The notes: generated by a model not told the origin, from the letters alone. DNA of 18,635 nt from Chloroflexota bacterium (GCA_025935655.1 JAICUV010000039.1:1-18635), one strand, 5' to 3'. Shown: positions 1 to 6,601, counted from the stretch's first letter. Numbers and translations are program-made.

Positions 1-451
1 GCTTGGGCACTTCGCCCGCGCGATCGCGGAGGCCCTGGAGCGCGAGGATCCCCGCATGGGGAAGCGCCGCCGCGGTCTCGAAGTCGATGCCGTCCGGGAT
101 CCGCTGGAACGCCCGCTGCGGGGCGGCGACGTACTCCGCGAACGAGCCCTGCCCGAACGGGAACAGGTCAGCGAACACCCGGTCGCCCGGTTTGAAGCGC
201 GTCGCGCCCGGCCCCACCGCCTCGATGACACCCGCGACATCGCTTCCCAGGCGCGGGTAGCGCGGGCGGCGCAGGCCCAGGAACAGGCGAAGGAACCCGG
301 GGCGCGGCCCCACCTGGTCGAGGTCGGCGCGGTTGACCGACGCCGCGTGGACGCGGACGAGGACCTGGCCCTCGCCGGCGACGGGCATCGCGACGTCCTC
401 GACCCGGACCACCTCCGGGCCGCCGTAGCTGTGTCGCACCGCCGCCTTCAT
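1..451 (-). CDS. MDR-family quinone oxidoreductase / zinc-type alcohol dehydrogenase, 5' part only
   Basis: The gene starts at the ATG complementary to 449-451 and runs off the left edge, leaving 150 codons. The N-terminus MKAAVRHSYGGPEVVRVED, then VLVRVHAASVNRADL, GSDVAGVIEAVG and FKPGDRVF, is the GroES-like domain of the medium-chain dehydrogenase/reductase superfamily. The quinone oxidoreductase subgroup (NADPH-dependent, cytoplasmic) fits best, because the zinc-binding cysteine cluster of true alcohol dehydrogenases is absent. The nucleotide-binding domain lies outside the window, so cofactor choice cannot be read. No Shine-Dalgarno precedes the ATG. A TATGCT box lies 7 nt upstream, which suggests a leaderless mRNA. 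A tandem palindromic operator further upstream (495-529) implies dedicated regulation. Family assignment is secure; substrate is unknown. Confidence 0.85.
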   Translation of the reverse strand, partial: MKAAVRHSYGGPEVVRVEDVAMPVAGEGQVLVRVHAASVNRADLDQVGPRPGFLRLFLGLRRPRYPRLGSDVAGVIEAVGPGATRFKPGDRVFADLFPFGQGSFAEYVAAPQRAFQRIPDGIDFETAAALPHAGILALQGLRDRAGEVPK

Positions 452-458
452 CGCGCGG

Positions 459-464
459 AGCATA
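459..464 (-). promoter_or_regulatory. Probable -10 box for the quinone oxidoreductase gene (leaderless)
   Basis: Read on the minus strand, TATGCT matches the TAnnnT -10 pattern and ends 7 nt before the ATG at 451. Transcription would then start at or next to the start codon, agreeing with the missing ribosome binding site. No convincing -35 hexamer is visible. Confidence 0.4.
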
Positions 465-494
465 CGGTGCGCACCGACGCGCACCTGCACATGG

Positions 495-529
495 TTCGAT
501 GCGCATCGAATTGTTCGATGGCGATCGAA
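495..529. promoter_or_regulatory. Tandem palindromic operator, TTCGAT-N4-ATCGAA twice
   Basis: Two copies of TTCGAT-N4-ATCGAA lie side by side: 495-510 with GCGC in the centre (a perfect 16-bp palindrome) and 514-529 with GGCG in the centre, 19 bp from start to start. Outer flanks also match, so 491-500 and 524-533 form a perfect 10-bp inverted repeat. The block lies about 44-78 nt upstream of the oxidoreductase start and downstream of the methyltransferase stop. It looks like paired binding sites for a dimeric regulator. The regulator is not identifiable here. Confidence 0.65.
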
Positions 530-570
530 CCATCCGCAGATGGGCTCGCGATGCCTCCGCCGAGGAGGTG

Positions 571-1104
571 CTAGCCGAACAGCGATTGCTGGCCGTAGCC
601 GGGGGCGCGCTCGAGCTCGAGCATCCTGCGCTTGGTCGCGAGGCCACCCGGCGCCGAGAAGCCGTGGAGCGCCCCGTTCGCCGCGACCACGCGGTGGCAG
701 GGGACGATGATCGGGAACGGGTTCCGGGCGAGGGCCGCGCCGACGTCGCGGGCGCCCTCGTGGTCGAGCCGACCCATCGCTCGGGCGACCTTGCCGTAGC
801 TCCGGGTCGTGCCGGGCGGGATGTCGCGGGTCGCGGCGTAGACGGCGTGGCGGAGCTCGTCGATGCCGGCCTCGTCCAGGGGGATGTCGCGCAGATCGGC
901 GGCGCGGCCGTCCAGCACCGCGCGCATCCCGTCGATCGCGCGGCGGACGAACGGCGGGACCGCGACGCCGTCCTCGATCGCGGGGCCCGGTCGCCCGTCG
1001 CGGTGCGGGAGCAGGACGCCCGTGATCCCGGCGTCGCTCCACCGGACGGCGCACCGGCCGAGGGCGGTGTCGAAGCTGACCTGGCGGGTCACGGGCGTGT
1101 CCAT
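571..1104 (-). CDS. ogt: Methylated-DNA--[protein]-cysteine S-methyltransferase (Ogt/MGMT type)
   Basis: This suicide repair enzyme moves an alkyl group from O6-alkylguanine (or O4-alkylthymine) in DNA to its own cysteine. The 177-aa product has a poorly conserved N-terminal domain (about 1-80) and the C-terminal DNA-binding/active domain: PPGTTRSYGKVARAMG at about 97-111 (helix-turn-helix region) and the active-site motif PCHRVV with Cys136, followed by GALHGFSAPGGLATKRRMLELE. The start MDTPVTRQ at 1104 is preferred because it matches family length. An in-frame ATG at 1197 would add 31 arginine-rich residues unlike the family. It is divergent from the gene at 1214. The Ada-type regulatory domain is absent, so it is a stand-alone repair protein. 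Confidence 0.93.
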   Translation of the reverse strand: MDTPVTRQVSFDTALGRCAVRWSDAGITGVLLPHRDGRPGPAIEDGVAVPPFVRRAIDGMRAVLDGRAADLRDIPLDEAGIDELRHAVYAATRDIPPGTTRSYGKVARAMGRLDHEGARDVGAALARNPFPIIVPCHRVVAANGALHGFSAPGGLATKRRMLELERAPGYGQQSLFG

Positions 1105-1213
1105 CGACTCATGAAACACGATCCGCCCGCGGATGGTTGCACGACCTCGGCGCACCCTATCCTGTTGGCGCGACACTCCCGCCCGCGAACCCGCCACGCC
1201 TCGAGGTTGACCC

Positions 1214-1639
1214 GTGCTGATCTACGAACTGATCGTCTTCCCGGTCGACGGGCCGCTCACCGCCGACGAGGCGGCCGCGGCCATCGAGAAGTTGGCGGGC
1301 GGGTGGCAGATCGGCCTGCGCCGCGATCACCGGCTCGACGCGTTCGAGGCGCGGATCGAGGAGGCGTTTCCCGGGATTCTCAAGGCGGACGAGGCGCACC
1401 GGCCGTTCGAGTTCGACGCGATGCGCCACCACGTGTTCGTCGGCATCCCCTGGGAGTCGGCGGAGATGGTCGGGGCGATCGTGGCCGAGGCGGCCTGGTC
1501 CACGGGCGTCGCGGTGTTCGATCCCGACCGCCACCTCGTCGGCCTCCCGGCCCCGATGGCCGACGCGCCGCTCTCGGTCGAAGGGATCAAGGACCTGATG
1601 GTCGCCACCAGGGACGAGGGCGAGGCTGGCGCGAACTGA
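1214..1639 (+). CDS. Unrecognised 141-aa protein
   Basis: A GTG start at 1214 is preceded by a GAGG-containing stretch about 8 nt upstream. The product is acidic and looks soluble, with no membrane segment or signal peptide. It opens with a beta-strand-like LIYELIVFPVDGPL, then an amphipathic helix with EAAAAIEKLAGGW. The middle has DAMRHHVFVGIPWE, and SAEMVGAIVAEAAWSTGVAV precedes DPDRHLVGLP. Codon use matches the neighbours, which supports a real gene. I do not recognise the family and assign no function. It is divergent from ogt, with 109 bp between starts, and convergent with the membrane protein at 1722-1985. Confidence 0.7.
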   Translation: MLIYELIVFPVDGPLTADEAAAAIEKLAGGWQIGLRRDHRLDAFEARIEEAFPGILKADEAHRPFEFDAMRHHVFVGIPWESAEMVGAIVAEAAWSTGVAVFDPDRHLVGLPAPMADAPLSVEGIKDLMVATRDEGEAGAN

Positions 1640-1651
1640 CGCCCAGGTCGA

Positions 1652-1721
1652 GGGCGCGTGCACGCCCGGTTCAGGTCGCCGTTCGAAGCCGATCGCGATG
1701 CGGGATCGCCCGCAACGCGGG
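1652..1721. terminator. Hairpins between convergent genes
   Basis: The gap between the convergent genes has a GGGCG/CGCCC stem (1652-1667, 6-nt loop) and a CCCGC/GCGGG stem (1709-1721, 3-nt loop) that ends against the stop codon of the minus-strand gene. There is no T-tract on either side, so termination is inferred only from position and stem strength. Confidence 0.3.
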
Positions 1722-1985
1722 TCAGTCGTTGTCGAAGACGAACGTCCCGATAATCATCCGGAGCAGGATCGCCATCATCGCCGCGAACACCGCGGAGACC
1801 CAGATGCTCGTGATCGAGTCCACGTTCAGGAAGGTCTTGAGGACCCACCCACACAGGAACGCGGCGATCAGCCCGATGGCCAGGCTCGGCATCCACCCTC
1901 TGAGCGTGCGCCCTCCCGCGATGACGCCGGAGACGAGCCCGGCGAGCAGCCCAACGACGATCCAGCCAACAAACGTGAGGTCCAT
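1722..1985 (-). CDS. GlsB/YeaQ/YmgE (transglycosylase-associated) family small membrane protein
   Basis: The 87-aa product has three hydrophobic segments: about 5-22 (VGWIVVGLLAGLVSGVIA), 33-50 (PSLAIGLIAAFLCGW) and 62-82 (WVSAVFAAMMAILLRMIIG). The glycine-rich GLLAGLVSGVIAGG followed by GWMPSLAIGLIAAFLCGWV is the signature of this inner-membrane family, whose members are often induced by general or acid stress. The molecular role is unknown despite the historic 'transglycosylase-associated' name. No ribosome binding site is visible. A CATACT box 7 nt before the ATG suggests leaderless transcription. Confidence 0.88.
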   Translation of the reverse strand: MDLTFVGWIVVGLLAGLVSGVIAGGRTLRGWMPSLAIGLIAAFLCGWVLKTFLNVDSITSIWVSAVFAAMMAILLRMIIGTFVFDND

Positions 1986-1992
1986 GCCGCGG

Positions 1993-1998
1993 AGTATG
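1993..1998 (-). promoter_or_regulatory. Probable -10 box for the GlsB-type gene (leaderless)
   Basis: CATACT on the minus strand, preceded by TG (extended -10 style, TGCATACT), ends 7 nt before the ATG at 1985. The spacing and the CCGCGGC stretch after it mirror the element before the quinone oxidoreductase start. No -35 is apparent. Confidence 0.35.
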
Positions 1999-2037
1999 CA
2001 CGTCCGTCAACGGGCGTCGCCGCCCGATTCGGGTGAT

Positions 2038-2057
2038 CCGGTGCGGGTCCGCACCGG
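2038..2057 (-). terminator. Strong hairpin downstream of the VOC-family gene
   Basis: CCGGTGCGG and CCGCACCGG form a perfect 9-bp inverted repeat with 2 nt between, effectively an 8-bp stem with a tetraloop. It lies 22 nt past the stop codon of the minus-strand gene. No T-tract follows, so it may be a hairpin-only terminator or an mRNA-stabilising end. Confidence 0.5.
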
Positions 2058-2078
2058 CATGGGAGGCCGGCGCGGGTG

Positions 2079-2453
2079 TCAGCGCGGCTGGACCACGGAG
2101 AGGATGTTGCCGGCCGGGTCCTTGAACCACGCGATGGCGGGGCCCCGTTCGTCGCGCACGACCCCGCGGGCGTCCTGGTCCATGCCCTCGTAGCGCTCGA
2201 ACGTGACGCCACGGGAGGTCAGCTCGTCGACGGCCGCGTCGATGTCAGGCACCTCGAAGTTGAGCACCGTGAACGTCGCGGGCTCGTGGTTCGGCTTGGG
2301 GTAGACGAACACGCGCTGGCCGCCGGCGAGCTGCAGGTGGAGGCCGCCCATCTCCTCGCTGACGGGGACGCCGAGGACGTCGGCATAGAACTCGCGCTCC
2401 GCGCCGATGTCGCCGGCGGAGAAGCCCGAGAACGCGGGCATGGTTCCGATCAT
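2079..2453 (-). CDS. VOC-family (glyoxalase/bleomycin-resistance fold) protein
   Basis: The 124-aa product has the vicinal-oxygen-chelate pattern: AFSGFSAGDIGAEREFYADVLGVPVSEE (strand-helix after the first strand), LHLQLAGGQRVFVYPK, then the second module FTVLNFEVPDIDAAVDELTSRGVTFE and the C-terminal IAWFKDPAGNILSVVQ, which is very typical. These are cytoplasmic metal-dependent enzymes or binding proteins, and the substrate cannot be told from sequence. Start choice: GGAGG ends only 1 nt before the ATG at 2459 but 7 nt before the in-frame ATG at 2453, so 2453 is preferred. A long upstream open extension of this frame to 3593 crosses other genes and is not coding. Confidence 0.88.
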   Translation of the reverse strand: MIGTMPAFSGFSAGDIGAEREFYADVLGVPVSEEMGGLHLQLAGGQRVFVYPKPNHEPATFTVLNFEVPDIDAAVDELTSRGVTFERYEGMDQDARGVVRDERGPAIAWFKDPAGNILSVVQPR

Positions 2454-2511
2454 CGTCATTCCTCCAGGGGTCGGGTCGAGCCTACTCCCGCGCCGCCGGT
2501 CGAGCCCCGGG

Positions 2512-2799
2512 CTACGCCTGCCCGTACGGGAGCCGCTGGCGGTTCGTGTACGCCCCGCCGAACCAGGAGAACACGTCCATCCCCACGGCGAGGACGAGGA
2601 AGAAGACGTCGAACCCGGTGATCCCGCCCGGGAACACGAGGACGTACATGAGCGTGGTCCAGGGCGCGAACAGGAACCCGAGCGCCGGCCAGAGCGCCGT
2701 GTCGAACGTCTGGGCGAACCGCACCGGCTGCAGGAGCCACCAGATGAAGATGGCGGCCCTCGGCCCGAGCGCGAACAGGCTGGCGGCGACGCAGCACAT
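2512..2799 (-). CDS. Small integral membrane protein of unknown function
   Basis: The 95-aa product is mostly hydrophobic. The segments are about 2-20 (CCVAASLFALGPRAAIFIWW), 38-58 (ALGFLFAPWTTLMYVLVF) and 62-80 (TGFDVFFLVLAVGMDVFSW). The short polar tail is GGAYTNRQRLPYGQA. An AGAGGAG ribosome binding site lies about 9 nt before the ATG. Similar short membrane proteins are common in high-GC genomes, but no function is established and I make no assignment. It lies 58 bp upstream of the VOC gene on the same strand, so co-transcription is possible. Confidence 0.7.
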   Translation of the reverse strand: MCCVAASLFALGPRAAIFIWWLLQPVRFAQTFDTALWPALGFLFAPWTTLMYVLVFPGGITGFDVFFLVLAVGMDVFSWFGGAYTNRQRLPYGQA

Positions 2800-3047
2800 G
2801 GTGGGAGCTCCTCTGGCCTGTCGATGGACCTGTGCGCGCGAGTGTAGAGCCCGCAGGAGGCCCCGGCCGGACGGCTTGCGACCCCAAGACTCGCGTCGCG
2901 GGGCGCAGAGTTGATGGCTTCAGCGATCATCCTCCGGGCATAAGCGACGATCGGATCCCGAGCGATCCGTGGTATCCCGCAGTCCGGGACGTGGACGTGG
3001 AGCGCTACCGTCTGCACATCCGCGACGCAGCATGGGGGTGCAGAGCG

Positions 3048-3416
3048 ATGCTCATTGACATTGAGAGCGGCAAGGCGATCAACCGAGTGCCGTTCCAGCC
3101 GCAGTTCGACGTGCTTCGCGCCCGCTTGTCGCCGGCGGAGTTTGACGCGATGGTCGCGCGGATCAACGAGCTCATCGACGAGTCGGGCGCGGAGATCGCC
3201 ACGGCGGGATGGCTTCCGGGTAGCGACTGGACGGGGACCGCCTTCGAGCCGATCTACACGAAGGCGGCACGTGGCGACTTCGATCGCTCGGCGATGTTCT
3301 TCGGCCAGCTCGTGTGGTTCGCGATCATGGGCAGGGATGAGCGGTGGGGCTCCGGCCGCTACCAGGTGGATGGCCGTGACATCGGGAGCCGGACCTACTT
3401 CCGGATCAACGGGTAG
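3048..3416 (+). CDS. Unrecognised 122-aa protein upstream of ung
   Basis: The product begins MLIDIESGKAINRVPFQPQF, has a likely helical SPAEFDAMVARINELIDESGA, a glycine/tryptophan-rich ATAGWLPGSDWTGTAFEPIY, and a hydrophobic SAMFFGQLVWFAIMG before a strand-rich C-terminus ending TYFRING. It looks soluble with a buried hydrophobic helix. The start is uncertain: a GGGGGTG stretch about 9 nt before the ATG at 3048 supports it, but the frame is open and protein-like upstream, and a GTG at 2991 (VDVERYRLHIRD) is possible. It ends 4 nt before ung, implying coupling. I do not recognise the family. Base composition is slightly less GC-rich than the flanks. Confidence 0.6.
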   Translation: MLIDIESGKAINRVPFQPQFDVLRARLSPAEFDAMVARINELIDESGAEIATAGWLPGSDWTGTAFEPIYTKAARGDFDRSAMFFGQLVWFAIMGRDERWGSGRYQVDGRDIGSRTYFRING

Positions 3417-3420
3417 TTCC

Positions 3421-4119
3421 GTGACAGAGGGCGAAGGGATCGGGACGTTCCCGACTGACTGGGCGGACGCGATAGGGCCGGCGGCGTCACCAAGCGCGCT
3501 CCGTGTGATCGACGCGGCGATCTCGACGGAGCGCTCTGAGGGCCAGGTTGTCTTCCCGCCGGCTGAATCAGTCTTTCGGGCATTCGAGCTCACGCCGTTC
3601 GAAGGGGTTCGAGCGGCGATCGTGGGGCAGGACCCGTATCACCGACCCGGCCAGGCGCACGGGCTCGCGTTCTCAGTGCCCGACGGACAACGGATCCCGC
3701 CCTCGCTCCGCAACATTCGAAGGGTCTGGAGCGCTGATCTTGGCGGGACACCGCCAGACAGTGGATCGCTCGAAGCGTGGGCCGCGAGCGGCGTGCTCCT
3801 CCTGAACACGGCGCTGACCGTGCGCGAGGGCGCGCCGGGCAGTCATGGAGACGGCCTGTGGCGATCGATGACGGACGCCGTCATCGCGGCGATCGCGGCG
3901 CGACGGTACCCAGTCGTGTTCCTGCTGTGGGGGAAGCACGCACAGGAGGCCGGGCGACACGTCGACCGACAACGCCACATCGTTCTCGAGACGTCACACC
4001 CTTCGCCACTGTCTGCGCGACGAGGGTTTCTCCAGTCCACACCCTTCAGCACGGCCAATCGCGAGCTGGCGCTACGACGGGCGGAACCGATCGACTGGCG
4101 TCTGGGCCCACGCGGCTGA
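3421..4119 (+). CDS. ung: Uracil-DNA glycosylase, family 1
   Basis: Ung removes uracil from DNA and so starts base-excision repair of deaminated cytosine. The 232-aa product carries the family-1 motifs: the catalytic water-activating motif GQDPYH (Asp71), then PGQAHGLAFSVP, PPSLRNI at 93-99, GVLLLNTALTVREG at about 124-137, the uracil/backbone-binding HPSPLS (His193) and the leucine-loop-like ARRGF. Length matches the usual 220-230 aa. The GTG at 3421 is chosen because it directly follows the upstream stop and gives family length. The same frame is open further upstream but there it overlaps the preceding gene. Third-position GC is a little lower than in neighbouring genes, which may mean a different history. 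Confidence 0.95.
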   Translation: MTEGEGIGTFPTDWADAIGPAASPSALRVIDAAISTERSEGQVVFPPAESVFRAFELTPFEGVRAAIVGQDPYHRPGQAHGLAFSVPDGQRIPPSLRNIRRVWSADLGGTPPDSGSLEAWAASGVLLLNTALTVREGAPGSHGDGLWRSMTDAVIAAIAARRYPVVFLLWGKHAQEAGRHVDRQRHIVLETSHPSPLSARRGFLQSTPFSTANRELALRRAEPIDWRLGPRG

Positions 4120-4133
4120 CCACGTTCGTCACT

Positions 4134-4163
4134 TCGGGCGCCTGTGCGCCGAGAAGCGCCCGA
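4134..4163. terminator. Probable bidirectional terminator hairpin
   Basis: TCGGGCGC (4134-4141) and GCGCCCGA (4156-4163) form a perfect 8-bp stem with a 14-nt loop, 15 nt after the ung stop and 23 nt from the end of the convergent minus-strand gene remnant. There is no clear T-tract. Confidence 0.45.
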
Positions 4164-4186
4164 TGAGCTGGCTGCGGTGCCTGAGG

Positions 4187-4682
4187 TTACGCAGCATCCA
4201 GCTCGCGAGTAGCGATCAAGCAGACAGCTCGCATGCCGGCGCAGTCGAAGCGGTTGTGCTCGACGAGCCGGTCCCAGCGGATTCGCTGGGCTGCCGTCAA
4301 CGGCAGGTCTCCTTGGAGGCGCGGGCGGAGGCCGCGAATCGTGTCGCCCACGTGCCCCGGCTCGGCGTCCGCGGGGACCACGTACCCGATGAGGGCCAGG
4401 TAGTCGGCAAGGCGGCCCGTCTCGGGCTTGACGCCGGCATGCAGCCTGTTGCGCCAGTACTCGGCGAAGGCACGGGCGTTGCAGTACCGGGCCTCGAATC
4501 GCGCGACGAGCTCCGGGTCGGCACCGCCGAGGGTCCGGACGACGTTAAGGTCGAGCTCGCTCCAGGACACGATCCGGCGGTCGCCGTGCTCGGCGCGCTG
4601 CACGACGTTCTCCACGGCGTCCCGCAGCGGGAGGTACCGGGGCACGAGCCCGGCGAACACCTCGTCGACGACGTCCTGCTGG
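4187..4682 (-). pseudogene. C-terminal fragment of an RNase-H-like nuclease-domain protein, 5' end missing
   Basis: From about 4682 to the TAA at 4187 the frame reads DVVDEVFAGLVPRYLPLRDAV, HGDRRIVSWSELDLNVV, a basic ARYCNARAFAEYWRNRLH, then LADYLALIGYVVP, and ends RWDRLVEHNRFDCAGMRAV. The last motif (HNRFDC) resembles the final acidic motif of DEDD/RNase-H-like exonuclease domains of the YprB/RNase_H_2 type. The expected N-terminal DxE motif and first part of the fold are missing. Upstream residues in this frame (to an ATG at 4762) are low-complexity and are the shadow of a different gene piece. I therefore read it as a truncated remnant fused to an AraC-type fragment. Family assignment rests mainly on the C-terminal motif. 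Confidence 0.5.
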
Positions 4683-4841
4683 GTCGCCCAGCACGATGAC
4701 CGCCACTGTGGACCCCGTGGGCGCCACTTTCTCGCGCCGGTAGGGGATCGTGCCCCGGGCATACCAGGCGGACGCGACGGCCCGCGAGAGCGGCCCCTCG
4801 GGCACGCGCATCCGGAAGTCGAACGGGAAGGCGGTCACGAC
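4680..4841 (-). pseudogene. N-terminal fragment of an AraC-type transcriptional regulator
   Basis: In a different minus-strand frame from the nuclease remnant, about 54 codons read PFDFRMRVPEGPLSRAVASA, WYARGTIPYRREKVAPTGST and VAVIVLGDP. This closely fits the start of AraC-family regulators with a DUF6597-like N-terminal sensor domain, where a 'GPLaPYV..W' segment is followed by 'PDG...LI.nLGDP'. After GDP the frame degenerates into arginine runs and no helix-turn-helix domain follows. The good reading switches frame at about 4680, exactly where the nuclease-like frame becomes convincing, so the two gene ends appear joined by a deletion. The AraC assignment rests on a short segment. Confidence 0.4.
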
Positions 4842-4864
4842 CCGTGGAGCGTTGGGCTGCACGA

Positions 4865-4880
4865 TGCAGCCTGGGCTGCA
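4865..4880 (-). terminator. Possible terminator hairpin after glnS
   Basis: TGCAGCC and GGCTGCA form a perfect 7-bp inverted repeat separated by 2 nt, 18 nt beyond the glnS stop codon. A further GGGCTGCA copy at 4853-4861 allows an alternative pairing. There is no T-tract. Confidence 0.35.
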
Positions 4881-4897
4881 ACTGCGGTGCGCACCCG

Positions 4898-6592
4898 CTA
4901 GCCCTTTGCCTGCACCTTCGCCCACGTGTCCTTGAGCGTCAGCGTTCGGTTGAACACGAGCGCATCAGGCCGCGAGTCCACGTCGGGCGTGAAGTAGCCG
5001 AGGCGCTCGAACTGCACCGTCTCGCCGACAGGAACCTTGGCGAGCGAGGCCTCGAGCATCGCCCCCGTGACGATCCGCTCCGAGTCCGGGTTGAGGTCCG
5101 CGAGGAGGTCCCCGCCAACCCCCGGGTCCGGTCGCGTGAACAGGTAGTCGTAGAGCCGCACCTCGGCCGGGACGGCGTGCCGCGCCGAGACCCAGTGGAG
5201 CGTCGCCTTCGGGCGCCGGCCGTCGGGCGAGTCGCCGCCGCGCGTCGCGGGGTCGTATGTCGCGCGCAGCTCCACCACGCGCCCAGACGCGTCCTTCTCT
5301 ACGCCAGTGCAGGTGATGAAGTACGCGTTCCGCAGCCGGACTTCGCGGCCCGGCGCCAGGCGGAAGAACTTGGGCGCGGGCTCCTCCATGAAGTCGTCGC
5401 GCTCGATCCACAGCTCGCGGCTGAACGGGACCGCGCGCTCGCCCGCGGACGGGTCCTCGGGGTTGTTGACGACCTCCATCGTCTCGACCAGGTCGTCCGG
5501 GAAGTTCTCGATGACCACCTTGATCGGGTCCAGCACGCCGAACCGGCGCTGCGACGTCCGGTTGAGCACGTCGCGCACCTCGTGCTCCAGGAGCGCCACG
5601 TCGTGGGTGGCATCGGCCTTCGCGACACCCACCTCGGTGGCGAAGTTGCGGATGCCCTCGGCGGGGAAGCCGCGCCGGCGCAGGCCGCTGATCGTGGGCA
5701 TGCGCGGGTCGTCCCAGCCGCGCACGAAGCCGTCCTGCACGAGCTTGAGCAGGAACCGCTTGCTGAGCACGGTGTACGTGATGTTGAGTCGCGCGAACTC
5801 GTACTGGTGGGGGACGTGTGGGACCGGCAGGTGCTCCACGAGCCAGTCGTACAGCGGCCGGTGGACCTCGAACTCCAGGGTGCAGATGGAGTGGGTCACG
5901 CCCTCGATGGCGTCGGACTGGCCGTGCGCGAAGTCGTACGTCGGGTAGATGCACCAGGTGTCGCCCGTGCGCGGGTGCGTGGCGTGCACGATCCGGTACA
6001 GGACGGGGTCCCGGAGGTTGATGTTCGGGCTGGCCATGTCGATCTTGGCCCGCAGGACGCGAGCCCCGTTCTCGAACTCGCCCGCGCGCATGCGCGCGAA
6101 CAGGTCGAGGTTCTCCTCGACGCTCCGATCGCGGAAGGGGGAGTTGGTGCCGGGGCTCGTGAGCGTGCCGCGGGTCTCGCGGATCTCGTCGGCACTCAGG
6201 TCGTCCACGAAGGCGTCGCCGTGCTCGATGAGGTGGACGGCCCACGCGTACAGCTGATCGAAGTAGTCGCTGGCGTGGAACAGGTTGTCGCCCCAGTCGA
6301 AGCCCAGCCACCGGACATCGGCCATGATCGAGTCGATGTACTCCTGCTCCTCCTTGACCGGGTTCGTGTCATCGAACCGGAGGTTGCAGGTGCCGCCGAA
6401 CTCCTTCGCGATGCCGAAGTTGAGGCAGATCGATTTCGCGTGCCCGATGTGGAGATACCCGTTGGGCTCCGGCGGGAACCGGGTGACGGGCGCGGTGATC
6501 CGCCCGGCGGCGATGTCCGCGGCGACGATGTCGCGGATGAAGTCGGACCGCTCGGGGGCCGTCGGGGTGGGTGAGGGGCTTTCGGGGCTCAT
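4898..6592 (-). CDS. glnS: Glutaminyl-tRNA synthetase
   Basis: GlnRS charges tRNA-Gln with glutamine in the cytoplasm. The 564-aa class Ic synthetase has the ATP-binding HIGH motif in FPPEPNGYLHIGHAKS (residues 48-51), LRFDDTNP at 71-78, the GlnRS-typical WLGFDWGDNLFHASDYFDQLY, PTYDFAHGQSDAIEGVTHSICTLEF (about 217-241), and the KMSKS equivalent VLSKR at 275-279. The C-terminal anticodon-binding beta-barrels run to the end (FERLGYFTPD, FNRTLTLKDTWA). Length matches bacterial GlnRS. The motifs DDTNP, and VLSKR in place of KMSKS, favour GlnRS over GluRS. The ATG at 6592 is chosen because AGGAG lies 9 nt upstream; an in-frame TTG at 6610 has no such site. tRNA-Gln(CUG) lies 74 nt upstream on the same strand, and both probably share a promoter. 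Confidence 0.96.
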   Translation of the reverse strand: MSPESPSPTPTAPERSDFIRDIVAADIAAGRITAPVTRFPPEPNGYLHIGHAKSICLNFGIAKEFGGTCNLRFDDTNPVKEEQEYIDSIMADVRWLGFDWGDNLFHASDYFDQLYAWAVHLIEHGDAFVDDLSADEIRETRGTLTSPGTNSPFRDRSVEENLDLFARMRAGEFENGARVLRAKIDMASPNINLRDPVLYRIVHATHPRTGDTWCIYPTYDFAHGQSDAIEGVTHSICTLEFEVHRPLYDWLVEHLPVPHVPHQYEFARLNITYTVLSKRFLLKLVQDGFVRGWDDPRMPTISGLRRRGFPAEGIRNFATEVGVAKADATHDVALLEHEVRDVLNRTSQRRFGVLDPIKVVIENFPDDLVETMEVVNNPEDPSAGERAVPFSRELWIERDDFMEEPAPKFFRLAPGREVRLRNAYFITCTGVEKDASGRVVELRATYDPATRGGDSPDGRRPKATLHWVSARHAVPAEVRLYDYLFTRPDPGVGGDLLADLNPDSERIVTGAMLEASLAKVPVGETVQFERLGYFTPDVDSRPDALVFNRTLTLKDTWAKVQAKG

Positions 6593-6601
6593 CGGGCGCG
6601 G

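Noticed and set aside
1154..1163. Overlapping divergent -10 boxes (TAGGGT minus, TATCCT plus) between ogt and the 141-aa gene
   Set aside because: Both are weak matches without -35 partners, and they lie about 50 nt from each start, so the evidence is too thin to annotate.
2454..3593. Upstream in-frame extension of the VOC protein to 504 residues
   Set aside because: The VOC domain occupies only the last 124 codons, a good ribosome binding site lies at the internal start, and the extension runs antisense through the small membrane-protein region and the ung pair.
4844..6574. Long plus-strand open frame (576 codons) across glnS
   Set aside because: It is exactly antisense to glnS, rich in Arg/Val/Glu/Gly shadow composition and has no recognisable domain. 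High GC removes stop codons from the opposite strand.
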